A stretch of 64,000 bases of DNA from Pseudomonadota bacterium (GTDB taxonomy: Bacteria; Pseudomonadota; Alphaproteobacteria; Rhizobiales; Xanthobacteraceae), in contig JAEWHP010000035.1 in the NCBI GenBank assembly GCA_023387735.1, positions 62,001-126,000 on the forward strand, written 5' to 3'. A program made the translations under genes and the position numbers. Below are positions 41,422-49,250 of the stretch, piece after piece. Positions within the stretch are counted from its first letter, which is position 1; each line of letters opens with the position of its first letter. The notes below the pieces were generated by a model. It was not told the DNA's origin. It made no database searches and saw only the letters and a list, made by a program, of their open reading frames with translations.

Positions 41422-42359
41422 CCGCGCGTCTCATCATGAAGTTGCGGGTCGAGAAAATCCGCTACACCACGCCGGACGTCCTGCACTTGCGCCTCGTCCA
41501 TCCGCTTCGGCCGGTTCTCCCCGAGTGGTCGGCCGGCGCACATGTCGATCTGCGCATGCCGGACGGCCGGGTGAGGCAATATTCACTGTGCGGCGATCCC
41601 GACGATCGCTCCGGATACGAGATCGCCATCAAGCGCGAGGCGACAGGCCGTGGCGGATCGATCTGGGTCCACGAGAACCTGCGTGAAGGCAGCGAGGTGC
41701 ACATCTCGGCACCGCGAAACAATCTCCCGCTGAGCGACAAAGGCAGGCGTCATGTTCTGATCGCCGGCGGCATCGGCATCACGCCGTTGCTGTCGATGGC
41801 CCGGACGCTGAAGCGCGGGAATAAGGATTTCACCCTGCACTATTGCGCGCGGTCGGCGTCGCAGGCACCGCTGCTGGCTGAACTCAGGGACATTTGCGGG
41901 ACCAGCCTGCAATGCTGGTTCTCCGCAAGCGGCCCCCGCTTTGATCCGGCGATAATCGGCCCCTATGACGAACATACGCACGTCTACGTCTGCGGACCGC
42001 AACGGCTGCTGGATGCGGTCCAGTCGGCCCTGAGCGCATGGCCCGAGGAGCAGGTTCACGGCGAAGTCTTCCAGATGACGGTCGACGAGAACTTCAAGCC
42101 GGAGCCGTTCGAGGCGACGGTGGCCTCGACGGGTCAGCGATTTCTCGTGCCCGCGGACAGATCGTTGCTGGATGTCTTGCGCGACAACGACTTCGCCATG
42201 CCGTCATCCTGCGAGATGGGCGTCTGCGGTTCCTGCGAATGCGGCTACCGCGATGGCCTGGTGCTGCATCGCGACAAGGTGCTGCCGACATCGAAGCGGC
42301 AGGACCGGCTGATGCTCTGCGTATCGCGCGCACGCGTCAGCGTCACGCTCGATCTGTGA
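41418..42359 (+). CDS. VanB/phthalate-dioxygenase-reductase-type flavin iron-sulfur reductase
   Basis: A 313-residue NAD(P)H reductase. Domains in order: flavin-binding barrel with RQYSLCGDPDDRSGYEIAIK (residues 50-70), nucleotide-binding domain with LIAGGIGITPLLSMA, and C-terminal plant-type [2Fe-2S] ferredoxin with cysteines in SSCEMGVCGSCECGYRDG and LMLCVSRA. The order matches PobB/VanB reductases that feed Rieske oxygenases, yet no oxygenase is next to it. Coupled by a 4-nt overlap to the MOSC gene, suggesting it donates electrons to that protein. Its 3' end overlaps by 17 nt the convergent flavoprotein gene. Confidence 0.92.
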   Translation: MTARLIMKLRVEKIRYTTPDVLHLRLVHPLRPVLPEWSAGAHVDLRMPDGRVRQYSLCGDPDDRSGYEIAIKREATGRGGSIWVHENLREGSEVHISAPRNNLPLSDKGRRHVLIAGGIGITPLLSMARTLKRGNKDFTLHYCARSASQAPLLAELRDICGTSLQCWFSASGPRFDPAIIGPYDEHTHVYVCGPQRLLDAVQSALSAWPEEQVHGEVFQMTVDENFKPEPFEATVASTGQRFLVPADRSLLDVLRDNDFAMPSSCEMGVCGSCECGYRDGLVLHRDKVLPTSKRQDRLMLCVSRARVSVTLDL

Positions 42360-43770
42360 GCTTCCGCGCGACGACCGCCTGCGGTACGTCATAGGCCTTG
42401 AACGACGCCCAGTGCCGCTCGACGTCGGCGCGAAAAAGTCCGCGCGTCAGCCCGTGCACGAGTTTGGGCACCGCCGTGGTCATCGCATTGATCGATGAGC
42501 CGGAGGCGCCGAAGCTCATGGTGGAGGCGATCGCGAACACGTGTATGTCCGCGATCCAGGGCGACTGGCCGGCGACGCGCTCCACCAGCGCGTAGTCGTC
42601 GGCGAGATAGGGAAAGCGGCCAAGCCGCGGGCTGCGCTCGTCCGGCGGCGGCTGGTAGCGGTCGGTCCAGCTCGCGATGTTGGCGGCGCAGTTTCGCAGC
42701 TCCGGCCGGCCCGCGAAGTTCATGTCGATCCCGGTGCCGCAAATCACGAAATCGGCGGCGAACACGCCCCTCGGCGTCTGCAATTCGACGCCGTCAGCGG
42801 CTTCCGTGGCGGCTTCGACCGGCGCGCCTTCCTGCAGGTGAAAATTGGCATGGCGGGCGCAGCGATCGTAGGTCGCCTGCGGGAAGCCTTCACGCATCTC
42901 CAGGATGGTGCGCATGAACCGCCAGCGCCAGGCATCGTCGAGATCGCTGAAGTGCCGAAGGAAGCCGCGGAAGGTGAGCCAGCGATAGGGCTGGATCACC
43001 TGGATCTCCGCCCTGCGGCATAACAGCTGAACCTCCGCCGCACCCGCCTCCAGCGCGACCGCGGCATTGTCGAAGGCCGATGCGCCGGCGCCGATCACCG
43101 CGACGCGCTTTCCCCTTAAGTCCGCGAAGTCGATCGGCTGCGCGGCATGCGCGCAAAGCGATGGCGGCAGGTGGCGCAGCGGCTCCGGAATGATCCAGTC
43201 GCCCATGCCCTCCTGCCCGGTCGCCAGCACGATCTTCCGCGCAAAGAGCGTATCGATGCCGTTGGCGGTCTGCACCCTGGCTGCGAGCAATCCGCCTGAT
43301 GCAGGCGATATCTCGACCACCTCGCAGCCGTTGCGCACCGGCAGGTCCACGACCTGCCTGAACCAGAGCAGATATTCCGCCCAGAGTTCGCGCGAAATCA
43401 GGTCGAGGTTTCGCCAATGCTCCTCGCCGAAGCGCGCCTCGTGCCACGACTGGTAGGTGAGGCTCGGGATATCAAGGTCGGGCCCGGTGAAATGCTTCGG
43501 ACTGCGCAGCGTCGGCATGCGGGCATAGGTGAGCCACGGTCCCTCCTGCCCCTCCTCGGCCTTGTCGAGCACCAGGATGTTGCTGACCTGCGAGCGCAGC
43601 AGCCCGAACGCCGTTGCGAGCCCCGATTGCCCGGCGCCCACAATCAAAACGTCCAGCGCCGGTCTGTCGTCCGGCCCGAGCTTTGGCATCATCCACGCGG
43701 CATCCGGATGCGCGGTCTTGCCAAGATCGGCGCGGACCTGATCCTCGAGCGCGGCAAGGGCGTCGTTCAT
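42343..43770 (-). CDS. NAD(P)/FAD-dependent oxidoreductase, flavin-monooxygenase-like
   Basis: A 475-residue flavoprotein. FAD Rossmann motif LIVGAGQSGLATAFGLL near residue 43, second dinucleotide motif VAVIGAGASAFDNAAVAL near 219, and CGTGIDMNFAGRPEL. It resembles flavin-containing monooxygenases and cyclohexanone-type monooxygenases without their complete BVMO fingerprint. Typical substrates are amines or N-hydroxylatable compounds, or hydroxylation of small organics; not determined here. ATG at 43770; the open frame to 44214 overlaps the SDR gene. Last of a four-gene unit headed by the hydantoinase. Confidence 0.85.
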   Translation of the reverse strand: MNDALAALEDQVRADLGKTAHPDAAWMMPKLGPDDRPALDVLIVGAGQSGLATAFGLLRSQVSNILVLDKAEEGQEGPWLTYARMPTLRSPKHFTGPDLDIPSLTYQSWHEARFGEEHWRNLDLISRELWAEYLLWFRQVVDLPVRNGCEVVEISPASGGLLAARVQTANGIDTLFARKIVLATGQEGMGDWIIPEPLRHLPPSLCAHAAQPIDFADLRGKRVAVIGAGASAFDNAAVALEAGAAEVQLLCRRAEIQVIQPYRWLTFRGFLRHFSDLDDAWRWRFMRTILEMREGFPQATYDRCARHANFHLQEGAPVEAATEAADGVELQTPRGVFAADFVICGTGIDMNFAGRPELRNCAANIASWTDRYQPPPDERSPRLGRFPYLADDYALVERVAGQSPWIADIHVFAIASTMSFGASGSSINAMTTAVPKLVHGLTRGLFRADVERHWASFKAYDVPQAVVARKLTDRA

Positions 43771-44528
43771 GCCGCAAGCCAGCCGCCGTCGACCACCATC
43801 ACGGTGCCGGTGGTGAACGAAGACGCATCGCTGGCAAGATGCAGCGCGGTCTCGGCCACCTCCTCGGCCATGCCGAACCGCTTCATGGCGTGGCGGTTGC
43901 GCGAAGCTTCGCGCACCGGTTCGGGATCGGCGTGCCGCGCAAAGCTGCGCCGCAGCATCGGCGTATCGATGGCACCGGGCGCAATCGCGTTGACGCGGAT
44001 GCCGTCGGCGGCGAAATCCAGCGACATCGTCCGGGTCAGGCTGATGATCGCTCCCTTCGCAGCGATATAGGCGGTGTTGCCCCGGCCGCCGGCGATCGCA
44101 AGCTGCGACGCCAGCGTAATGATCGAGCCGCTGCCCTGCCGCTGCATCTCCGGCACCGCCGCGCGCGCCCAGAGCCAGGTGCCGCCGACATTGGTGCGGA
44201 ACACCGCGTCCCAATCGGCGGGGTCGGTGGTCAGCACCGTGCCTCCGCAGGAAAAGCCGGCCGCAGCCATCAGCACGTCGAGGCGGCCGCGGCGCGCCAT
44301 GACATCGCCCACGGTGGCATGTGCGAAATCAGCCTCGCTGACATCGCCGACATGCGGCGATGCTTCGCCCTGTTCGGCGTCGATTGCCTCCAGCGTCTCC
44401 GCCAGGCCGGCGCGGTCGCGATCGACCAGCGCAACGAAAGCGCCCTGCTTTGCAAAAAGCACCGCGCTGGCCCGGCCGATGCCGGAGCCGGCGCCGGTCA
44501 CGATTGCCGTCCGCCCTGCCAGTCTCAT
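43767..44528 (-). CDS. Short-chain dehydrogenase/reductase
   Basis: A classical SDR of 253 residues: cofactor motif VTGAGSGIGRASAVLF (residues 10-25), active-site serine in IITLASQLAIAGG, catalytic YxxxK in NTAYIAAKGAI and the following GIRVNAIAPGAIDTPML. Asp/Glu after strand 2 (ALVDRDRAG) favours NAD over NADP. Substrate unknown; many relatives oxidise secondary alcohols or sugars. Overlaps the flavoprotein gene by 4 nt and follows the epimerase gene after one nucleotide, so it is firmly in the operon. Confidence 0.92.
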   Translation of the reverse strand: MRLAGRTAIVTGAGSGIGRASAVLFAKQGAFVALVDRDRAGLAETLEAIDAEQGEASPHVGDVSEADFAHATVGDVMARRGRLDVLMAAAGFSCGGTVLTTDPADWDAVFRTNVGGTWLWARAAVPEMQRQGSGSIITLASQLAIAGGRGNTAYIAAKGAIISLTRTMSLDFAADGIRVNAIAPGAIDTPMLRRSFARHADPEPVREASRNRHAMKRFGMAEEVAETALHLASDASSFTTGTVMVVDGGWLAA

Positions 44529-44529
44529 G

Positions 44530-45507
44530 TCAGGCTCCCTCTCGTTGCCGCGTCCACCAAGCGCTCAGATCGGCAGCGGAGTCAGCGCAGCCGAACCGCG
44601 CCCGCCAGCCGAACTCTTCTGCCAGACGCGCGACCGACAGCGGCGCCCGGTCGGCCGTGCTGTGCAGGTCGACCGTTGCCGCCTCACCGGCATCGGCCAG
44701 CCGGCAGATGAAGCCGGGGTGCAACGCGGCGAGTTCCTGCCCCCACTGCAGCGCCGGCCATTCCACGCCGGTCGAAATATTGTAGAGCGCATGTTTCGGC
44801 TTCGCAGCCTCGATCAGCAACGTCACGGCTTCCGCGACATCGACCGCATAGATCCAGTCCCTGACGCCCGGACGCGACAAAGTGGCCTCGCGCCCCTCCT
44901 GCATCGCGACCAGGATCTGCGCCTGCGGGCTTGGCGTGTCGCGCACGTCGTTGCTGCGCTCCCAGGGGCCGAACACGGCGCTCAGCCGCACGCTGATGAT
45001 GTCGCATTGCCAGAGATCGGCCAGGCGCGCTGCGACTTTCTCGGAGGCGAGTTTGGTGATGGCATATAGCGAGGCCGGATCGCACGGCGTCTCCTCATCG
45101 AACACCGCATTCTTGAATGCGCTCGCCCCATAGGCCGCCGCGGACGACAAATTGATGATGCGCTTCACGCCGCTGCGTCGCGCCGCCATCAGGATCGGCG
45201 TCTGCGCCAGCAGGTTTACCCGCAGGATGGTCTCGGGATCATCAGCCTCGCGCGCCGGTCCGGCGGTGATCGCCGCTCCGAGAACGATGGCGTCAAAGCC
45301 CATGGCGATCACGGCTTCCACGGCTTGAACATCCGTCACGTCGCCCTGGACAACCGTCAACCGGTCGCCGTGAACGGCAAACTCGCTGCTTGCGCCGGGC
45401 GGCAAACCCGCGCGGTCGAACAATGTCACCGCATGACCGCGCGCCAGCAATGCCTCGGCGATATTGAGCCCGACGAAACCGGTGCCGCCGAAAACAAGGA
45501 CCCTCAT
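44530..45507 (-). CDS. NAD-dependent epimerase/dehydratase
   Basis: An extended SDR, 325 residues: VFGGTGFVGLNIAEALLARG at the N-terminus, active-site INLSSAAAYGAS and catalytic tyrosine/lysine in LYAITKLASEKVAARL, then RLSAVFGPWERS. Such proteins act on nucleotide sugars, cinnamoyl-type aldehydes or lactone/sugar acids. Beside a hydantoinase its job is unclear. Start ATG 45505-45507; upstream gap to hydantoinase 31 nt. Confidence 0.9.
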   Translation of the reverse strand: MRVLVFGGTGFVGLNIAEALLARGHAVTLFDRAGLPPGASSEFAVHGDRLTVVQGDVTDVQAVEAVIAMGFDAIVLGAAITAGPAREADDPETILRVNLLAQTPILMAARRSGVKRIINLSSAAAYGASAFKNAVFDEETPCDPASLYAITKLASEKVAARLADLWQCDIISVRLSAVFGPWERSNDVRDTPSPQAQILVAMQEGREATLSRPGVRDWIYAVDVAEAVTLLIEAAKPKHALYNISTGVEWPALQWGQELAALHPGFICRLADAGEAATVDLHSTADRAPLSVARLAEEFGWRARFGCADSAADLSAWWTRQREGA

Positions 45508-45538
45508 CGTTCAGTCCGGACAGGCTGAGGCGGATCGA

Positions 45539-47011
45539 TCACAGCAGCCTCGCGCCGAAATTCTGTTCCGGATCCATGTCCGCCATCAAACGTCCCGTCG
45601 GCTTCGCCGCCTCGCCGCCCGTGCGCGGCAGGAACCGCCCGGTGCCCGCTTCGACAGAACGCTTGCCGTCCGCCACGATGACGCGCCCGCGCGAAAGCAC
45701 CGTGGTCGGCCAGCCCCGCAGCTTGCGGCCGGCGAACGGCGTGTAGCCCGTGAGGTCGTGCATCATCGCATCGCTCAGCGTAACCTCGCGCGCCGGGTCC
45801 CAGATCGCGATGTCGGCATCGGCGCCGACGGCGATCGAGCCCTTGCGCGGATGCAGATTGTAGATTTTTGCCGGCGCGGTCGCCGTCAGTTCGACGAATT
45901 TTTCGACGCCAAGGCGGCCCTTCGACACCATGGCGTCGAACAGCAGCGGGAGGCGCACTTCGAGGCCGGGCAGCCCGTTTGCCACCTGCTTGAAATTCGG
46001 ATTGGGGCCGGCGCGCAGCTTGCCGGTCTCGTCGAAGCGATAGGGCGCGTGATCGGACGAAACGGTCTGGAGGTCGCCGAGCGCAAGCGCCTGCCACAGC
46101 GCTTCCTGGTCGGCCACACGGCGCGGCGGCGGGCTGCACATCCACTTGGCGCCCTCCACGCCGGGCTTGTCGAGATCGTCGGCGGTGAGGAACAGATATT
46201 GCGGACAGGTCTCGGCGAACACCTTCAGCCCCTGCCCGCGCGCATCGCGGATCACCTTGGCGCCTTCGGCCGTCGAGACATGGAAGATCATGATCGGCTG
46301 GTCGATCAGCGCGGCCATGCCGATCAGCCGGTTGAAGGCTTCGGCTTCCGAGACCCGGGCATGGCTGACGGCGTGGTATTTCGGATCGGTGTAACCGCGC
46401 GCCAGCAGCCGCTTGACCATCCAGGAAATGATGCCGTGGTTCTCGGCGTGGGCGCAGAGCATCGCGCCACCCTCGCGTGCCGCCAGCAGAATGTCGAGCA
46501 GCGGCTCGTCGTCGATCTTCAGGCGATCGTAGGTCATGAAGATCTTGATCGAGCCGTGGCCCTGCCTGATCAGCGCAGGCAGGTCCGTCTCCAGCGTTTC
46601 CCGGGTGGGATCGGCGATGATCATGTGGAAGGCGTAGTCGATCACGGCGCCCTTCCGTGCGAGCGCGTGGTAGTCCTCCAGCACCTGCGGCAGCTTCATG
46701 GCGACATGCTGGGCCGCGAACGGGATCACGGTGGTGGTGCCGCCAAACGCCGCCGAGACGGTCGCGCTTTCGAACGTATCGGCGTTCACGATGCCCGCCG
46801 CCGACAACTGCTCGATATGGGCGTGGCTATCGACGCCGCCGGGCAGCACCAGCTTGCCTCGCGCATCAAGCTCCCGCCGTGCGCCGCCAGGCAACCCGCG
46901 GCCGATGGCTGCGATCGTTTCGCCGGAAATGGCGATGTCGGCCTCGAACACGTCGCTCACGGTCGCGACGCGGCCGCCGCGGATGAGAAGGTCGTAGACG
47001 GGCTCGGTCAT
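45539..47011 (-). CDS. D-hydantoinase/dihydropyrimidinase
   Basis: Amidohydrolase of 490 residues opening cyclic ureides (5-substituted hydantoins, dihydrouracil) to N-carbamoyl amino acids. Ligands seen: His-x-His in GGVDSHAHIEQ, carbamylated lysine in GSIKIFMTYDRL, His in LCAHAENHGI, His in FHVSTAEGA, metal Asp in SSDHAPYRFD. Ends with a long loop TGRLMADMDPEQNFGARLL. Its likely partners are the D-carbamoylase at 47833-48765 and the hydantoin racemase at 47157-47819, favouring a hydantoin role; dihydropyrimidinase activity remains possible but no dihydrouracil dehydrogenase gene is present. Divergent from the racemase across 145 bp. Confidence 0.92.
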   Translation of the reverse strand: MTEPVYDLLIRGGRVATVSDVFEADIAISGETIAAIGRGLPGGARRELDARGKLVLPGGVDSHAHIEQLSAAGIVNADTFESATVSAAFGGTTTVIPFAAQHVAMKLPQVLEDYHALARKGAVIDYAFHMIIADPTRETLETDLPALIRQGHGSIKIFMTYDRLKIDDEPLLDILLAAREGGAMLCAHAENHGIISWMVKRLLARGYTDPKYHAVSHARVSEAEAFNRLIGMAALIDQPIMIFHVSTAEGAKVIRDARGQGLKVFAETCPQYLFLTADDLDKPGVEGAKWMCSPPPRRVADQEALWQALALGDLQTVSSDHAPYRFDETGKLRAGPNPNFKQVANGLPGLEVRLPLLFDAMVSKGRLGVEKFVELTATAPAKIYNLHPRKGSIAVGADADIAIWDPAREVTLSDAMMHDLTGYTPFAGRKLRGWPTTVLSRGRVIVADGKRSVEAGTGRFLPRTGGEAAKPTGRLMADMDPEQNFGARLL

Positions 47012-47156
47012 GGCAAATTCTCCAACTTGATCTCACGGGATAAAAGCACAGATCGTGCCGTTACCCTCCCTTGCGCTTTCGCGGCAGACGGTGGACCATG
47101 CATCGCTGGATGGCATGGTCATTGCCTCTCGTTTGCCGTCCTTGCAGGAACGCATC

Positions 47157-47819
47157 ATGTCCCGGCCGCGCATTCTCGTCATCAATCCCAACTCCAACCA
47201 TCTCGTGACAAAGGGGCTGGAGCAAGCCTTAAAGCCGCTCGGCTTCGACGGCGGACCGGAGATCGTCTGCGAGACGCTGGCCGAAGGGCCCTACGGGATC
47301 GAGAGCCAGGCCGATGTCGATGGCGTAGCGATGCCGCTGCGCCGGCTCGTCGAGGGCGACAACCGATCAGCGGCCTTCGTCATTGCCTGCTACAGCGATC
47401 CGGGCCTGCATGTCTGCCGCGAAGCCACCGAGCGGCCCGTGTTCGGCATCGCCGAATGCGGCGTGCTGACGGCGCTGGCGCGCGCCGAAAGCTTTGGCGT
47501 CATCGCCATCGCGCAGCGCTCGATCCGCCGCCATGTCCGCTACCTCCGGCAGATGGGCCTGACCGATCGCCTGACCCGGGAGCGGCCGCTCAACATGAGC
47601 GTGGCCGAGACGGCGTCGGGCGAAGGAACGCTGGCGAAGATGATCGAGGTCGGGCGCGCGCTCAAGGACGAAGACGGAAGTGGCGCCATCGTGATGGGCT
47701 GTGCCGGCATGGCGCGTCACCGCCGGCCGCTGGAACAGGCGCTCGGGATTCCCGTGATCGATCCGACCCAGGCCGCCGTGACCATGGCGCTGGGCACGGT
47801 GCAGTTCGCGCACAACTAG
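47157..47819 (+). CDS. Hydantoin racemase (Asp/Glu racemase superfamily)
   Basis: A 220-residue cofactor-free racemase that interconverts D- and L-5-substituted hydantoins. Motifs: ILVINPNSNHLVTKGL and the two catalytic cysteines in FVIACYSDPGLHVCRE and AIVMGCAGMARHR. The frame is open from 47055, but ATG 47157 (MSRPRILVINPNSN) has AGGA upstream and the canonical N-terminus. Close relatives include allantoin racemase, an alternative given the ureide-catabolic context. Between the divergent hydantoinase and the convergent D-carbamoylase. Confidence 0.88.
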   Translation: MSRPRILVINPNSNHLVTKGLEQALKPLGFDGGPEIVCETLAEGPYGIESQADVDGVAMPLRRLVEGDNRSAAFVIACYSDPGLHVCREATERPVFGIAECGVLTALARAESFGVIAIAQRSIRRHVRYLRQMGLTDRLTRERPLNMSVAETASGEGTLAKMIEVGRALKDEDGSGAIVMGCAGMARHRRPLEQALGIPVIDPTQAAVTMALGTVQFAHN

Positions 47820-47832
47820 GCGATCCCAAAGT

Positions 47833-48765
47833 CTAGTTTTCCGGCGGCGGCACCGCGCCGGTCTGGCTGGTGATCAGGCCGTAATGCTCGATGCGGCGAT
47901 GGTTCGCGAAATTGAAGATCGTCTGCTTGCCGAAGATGGTGGCATCGAGATCGCAAGCGTGGACCAGAAGCTCGTCGTCTTCGGTCTTGGCCTCGGCGAC
48001 GATCTCGCCGTCGGGATCGACGATCAGGCTGCCGCCAATCAGCGGGTGGCCATCCTCGACGCCGGCCTTCGCAACGCATACGACCCAGGTCGAGTTCTGG
48101 TACGCGCCGGCCTGCACCGAGAGGCGGTTATGGAACAGCCGCTTCTCGGGCCCCTCCTCGCTCTTCTCGGAATTGACCGACGGCGTGTTGTAGCCGATCA
48201 GCACCATCTCGACGCCCTGCAGGCCCATCACGCGATAGGTCTCCGGCCAGCGCCGGTCGTTGCACACGGCCATGCCGAAGATGCCGCCCAGCGCGCGCCA
48301 GACCTTGAAGCCGAGATCGCCCGGTTCGAAGTAGCGCTTCTCCAGATGCTGGAACGCGCGCTGGGTATCGAACTCGGAATGGCCCGGCAGATGAACCTTG
48401 CGATACTTGCCGACGATCTTTCCGGACTTGTCGGTGAGGATGCAGGTGTTGAAATGATGCCCGTCCGGCGTCAGTTCGGCATAGCCGAAATTCATCGCGA
48501 TCTGGTGCTGCGCGGCGCGCTCGAACAGGGGCCGCGTTGCCGCATTCGGCATTTCGCGTTCGAACCAGGTGTCGACTTCGGCCTGATCCTCCATGTACCA
48601 GCGCGGGAAGAACGTGGTCAGCGCGAGCTCCGGATAGACGATCAGATCGGCGCCCTTCGCCTTCGCTTCATCCATCAGCGCAATCATGCGCTTGACCACG
48701 GCTTCGCGGCTTTCGGCTTTCTGGATCGGACCCAGCTGGGCGGCGGCAACATTGATGACGCGCAT
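47833..48765 (-). CDS. N-carbamoyl-D-amino acid amidohydrolase, nitrilase superfamily
   Basis: A 310-residue C-N hydrolase that releases D-amino acids, CO2 and ammonia from N-carbamoyl compounds. The Glu-Lys-Cys triad is visible: Glu in IVYPELALTTFFPRW, Lys in GKYRKVHLPGHSEF and Cys in GMAVCNDRRWPETYRV. TTFFPRW, YFEPGDLGF and NDRRWPETYRVMGL match the Agrobacterium D-carbamoylase as remembered. The ATG at 48765 after AGGAAGTTATTT is chosen over the frame start at 48789. Completes the hydantoinase/racemase/carbamoylase set, though on its own transcription unit; it converges on the racemase with 13 nt between the stops. Confidence 0.9.
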   Translation of the reverse strand: MRVINVAAAQLGPIQKAESREAVVKRMIALMDEAKAKGADLIVYPELALTTFFPRWYMEDQAEVDTWFEREMPNAATRPLFERAAQHQIAMNFGYAELTPDGHHFNTCILTDKSGKIVGKYRKVHLPGHSEFDTQRAFQHLEKRYFEPGDLGFKVWRALGGIFGMAVCNDRRWPETYRVMGLQGVEMVLIGYNTPSVNSEKSEEGPEKRLFHNRLSVQAGAYQNSTWVVCVAKAGVEDGHPLIGGSLIVDPDGEIVAEAKTEDDELLVHACDLDATIFGKQTIFNFANHRRIEHYGLITSQTGAVPPPEN

Positions 48766-48800
48766 AAATAACTTCCTGGTTGCTTCCATTTAGGGCGGCG

Positions 48801-48812
48801 TTTGCATGCAAA
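48801..48812. promoter_or_regulatory. Perfect palindrome TTTGCATGCAAA before the D-carbamoylase gene
   Basis: Twelve-base perfect dyad, 36-47 nt upstream of the carbamoylase ATG. GntR-family operators often have TTTGNNNNCAAA form; no GntR gene is in the window, so the regulator is unknown. Confidence 0.5.
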
Positions 48813-49105
48813 TGAAGCAGTTTGCGGAGCCCGGCGTCCGGTCTGTTTCAGGCGGCGTGAACTGCAGTTAAAGTTTTGGTTCGCACGGAGTCAATTGCGG
48901 AAATGGCCGGTGTGATGCGCGTCAGTGCTGCGTTTTGTTGCTCGCGAGTCGCAGTCGTGATGTTGCAATGACCGCCCACTCAACAAGGGGAACGTCGTCG
49001 CGATTCCACGCACAACCGTTGCTTGATCGAACGCGTCTCACCGACGACGCATGGGTCCGACCGCATCTCGCTTTGGCTGCCCCGCGCCAAAAGAGTTAAC
49101 GGTCA

Positions 49106-49118
49106 CCTAACGGTTAGG
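49106..49118. promoter_or_regulatory. Inverted repeat CCTAACGGTTAGG upstream of URC1
   Basis: CCTAAC, G, GTTAGG is a perfect 6-bp dyad. It is preceded by a partial direct copy, GTTAACGGT (49095-49103), so the segment also reads TTAA-N7-CTAAC, one base away from a CtrA consensus. Possible operator of the URC genes. Confidence 0.4.
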
Positions 49119-49204
49119 AGATCAAATCACCGTTGTTTTCGGCCGAAATCAGCCTATATTGTCATCTCAGCTGCAACCGCTGCTGATATTGTCGTAGGTG
49201 ACCA

Positions 49205-49226
49205 GGCCCGTCTATTCAGGCGGGCC
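49205..49226 (+). promoter_or_regulatory. Small hairpin in the URC1 leader
   Basis: GGCCCG (49205-49210) pairs with CGGGCC (49221-49226) around a 10-nt loop, 25 nt before the URC1 ATG. Without a T-run it is not an obvious terminator; may influence translation initiation. Confidence 0.35.
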
Positions 49227-49250
49227 GTCGCCGTTTCAGGGTTCGTGGCG

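Larger units (their letters stand above)
48766..49250. promoter_or_regulatory. 485-bp divergent control region between D-carbamoylase and URC1
   Basis: No gene is supported: the frame upstream of the URC1 ATG is open to 49023 but unlike the family. The region contains a perfect palindrome near the carbamoylase start (48801-48812), an inverted repeat (49106-49118) and a hairpin (49205-49226) near the URC1 start, described separately. AT-richer patches near 49120-49200 (AATCACCGTTG, CCTATATTGTCATC) suit a URC1 promoter. Confidence 0.6.
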
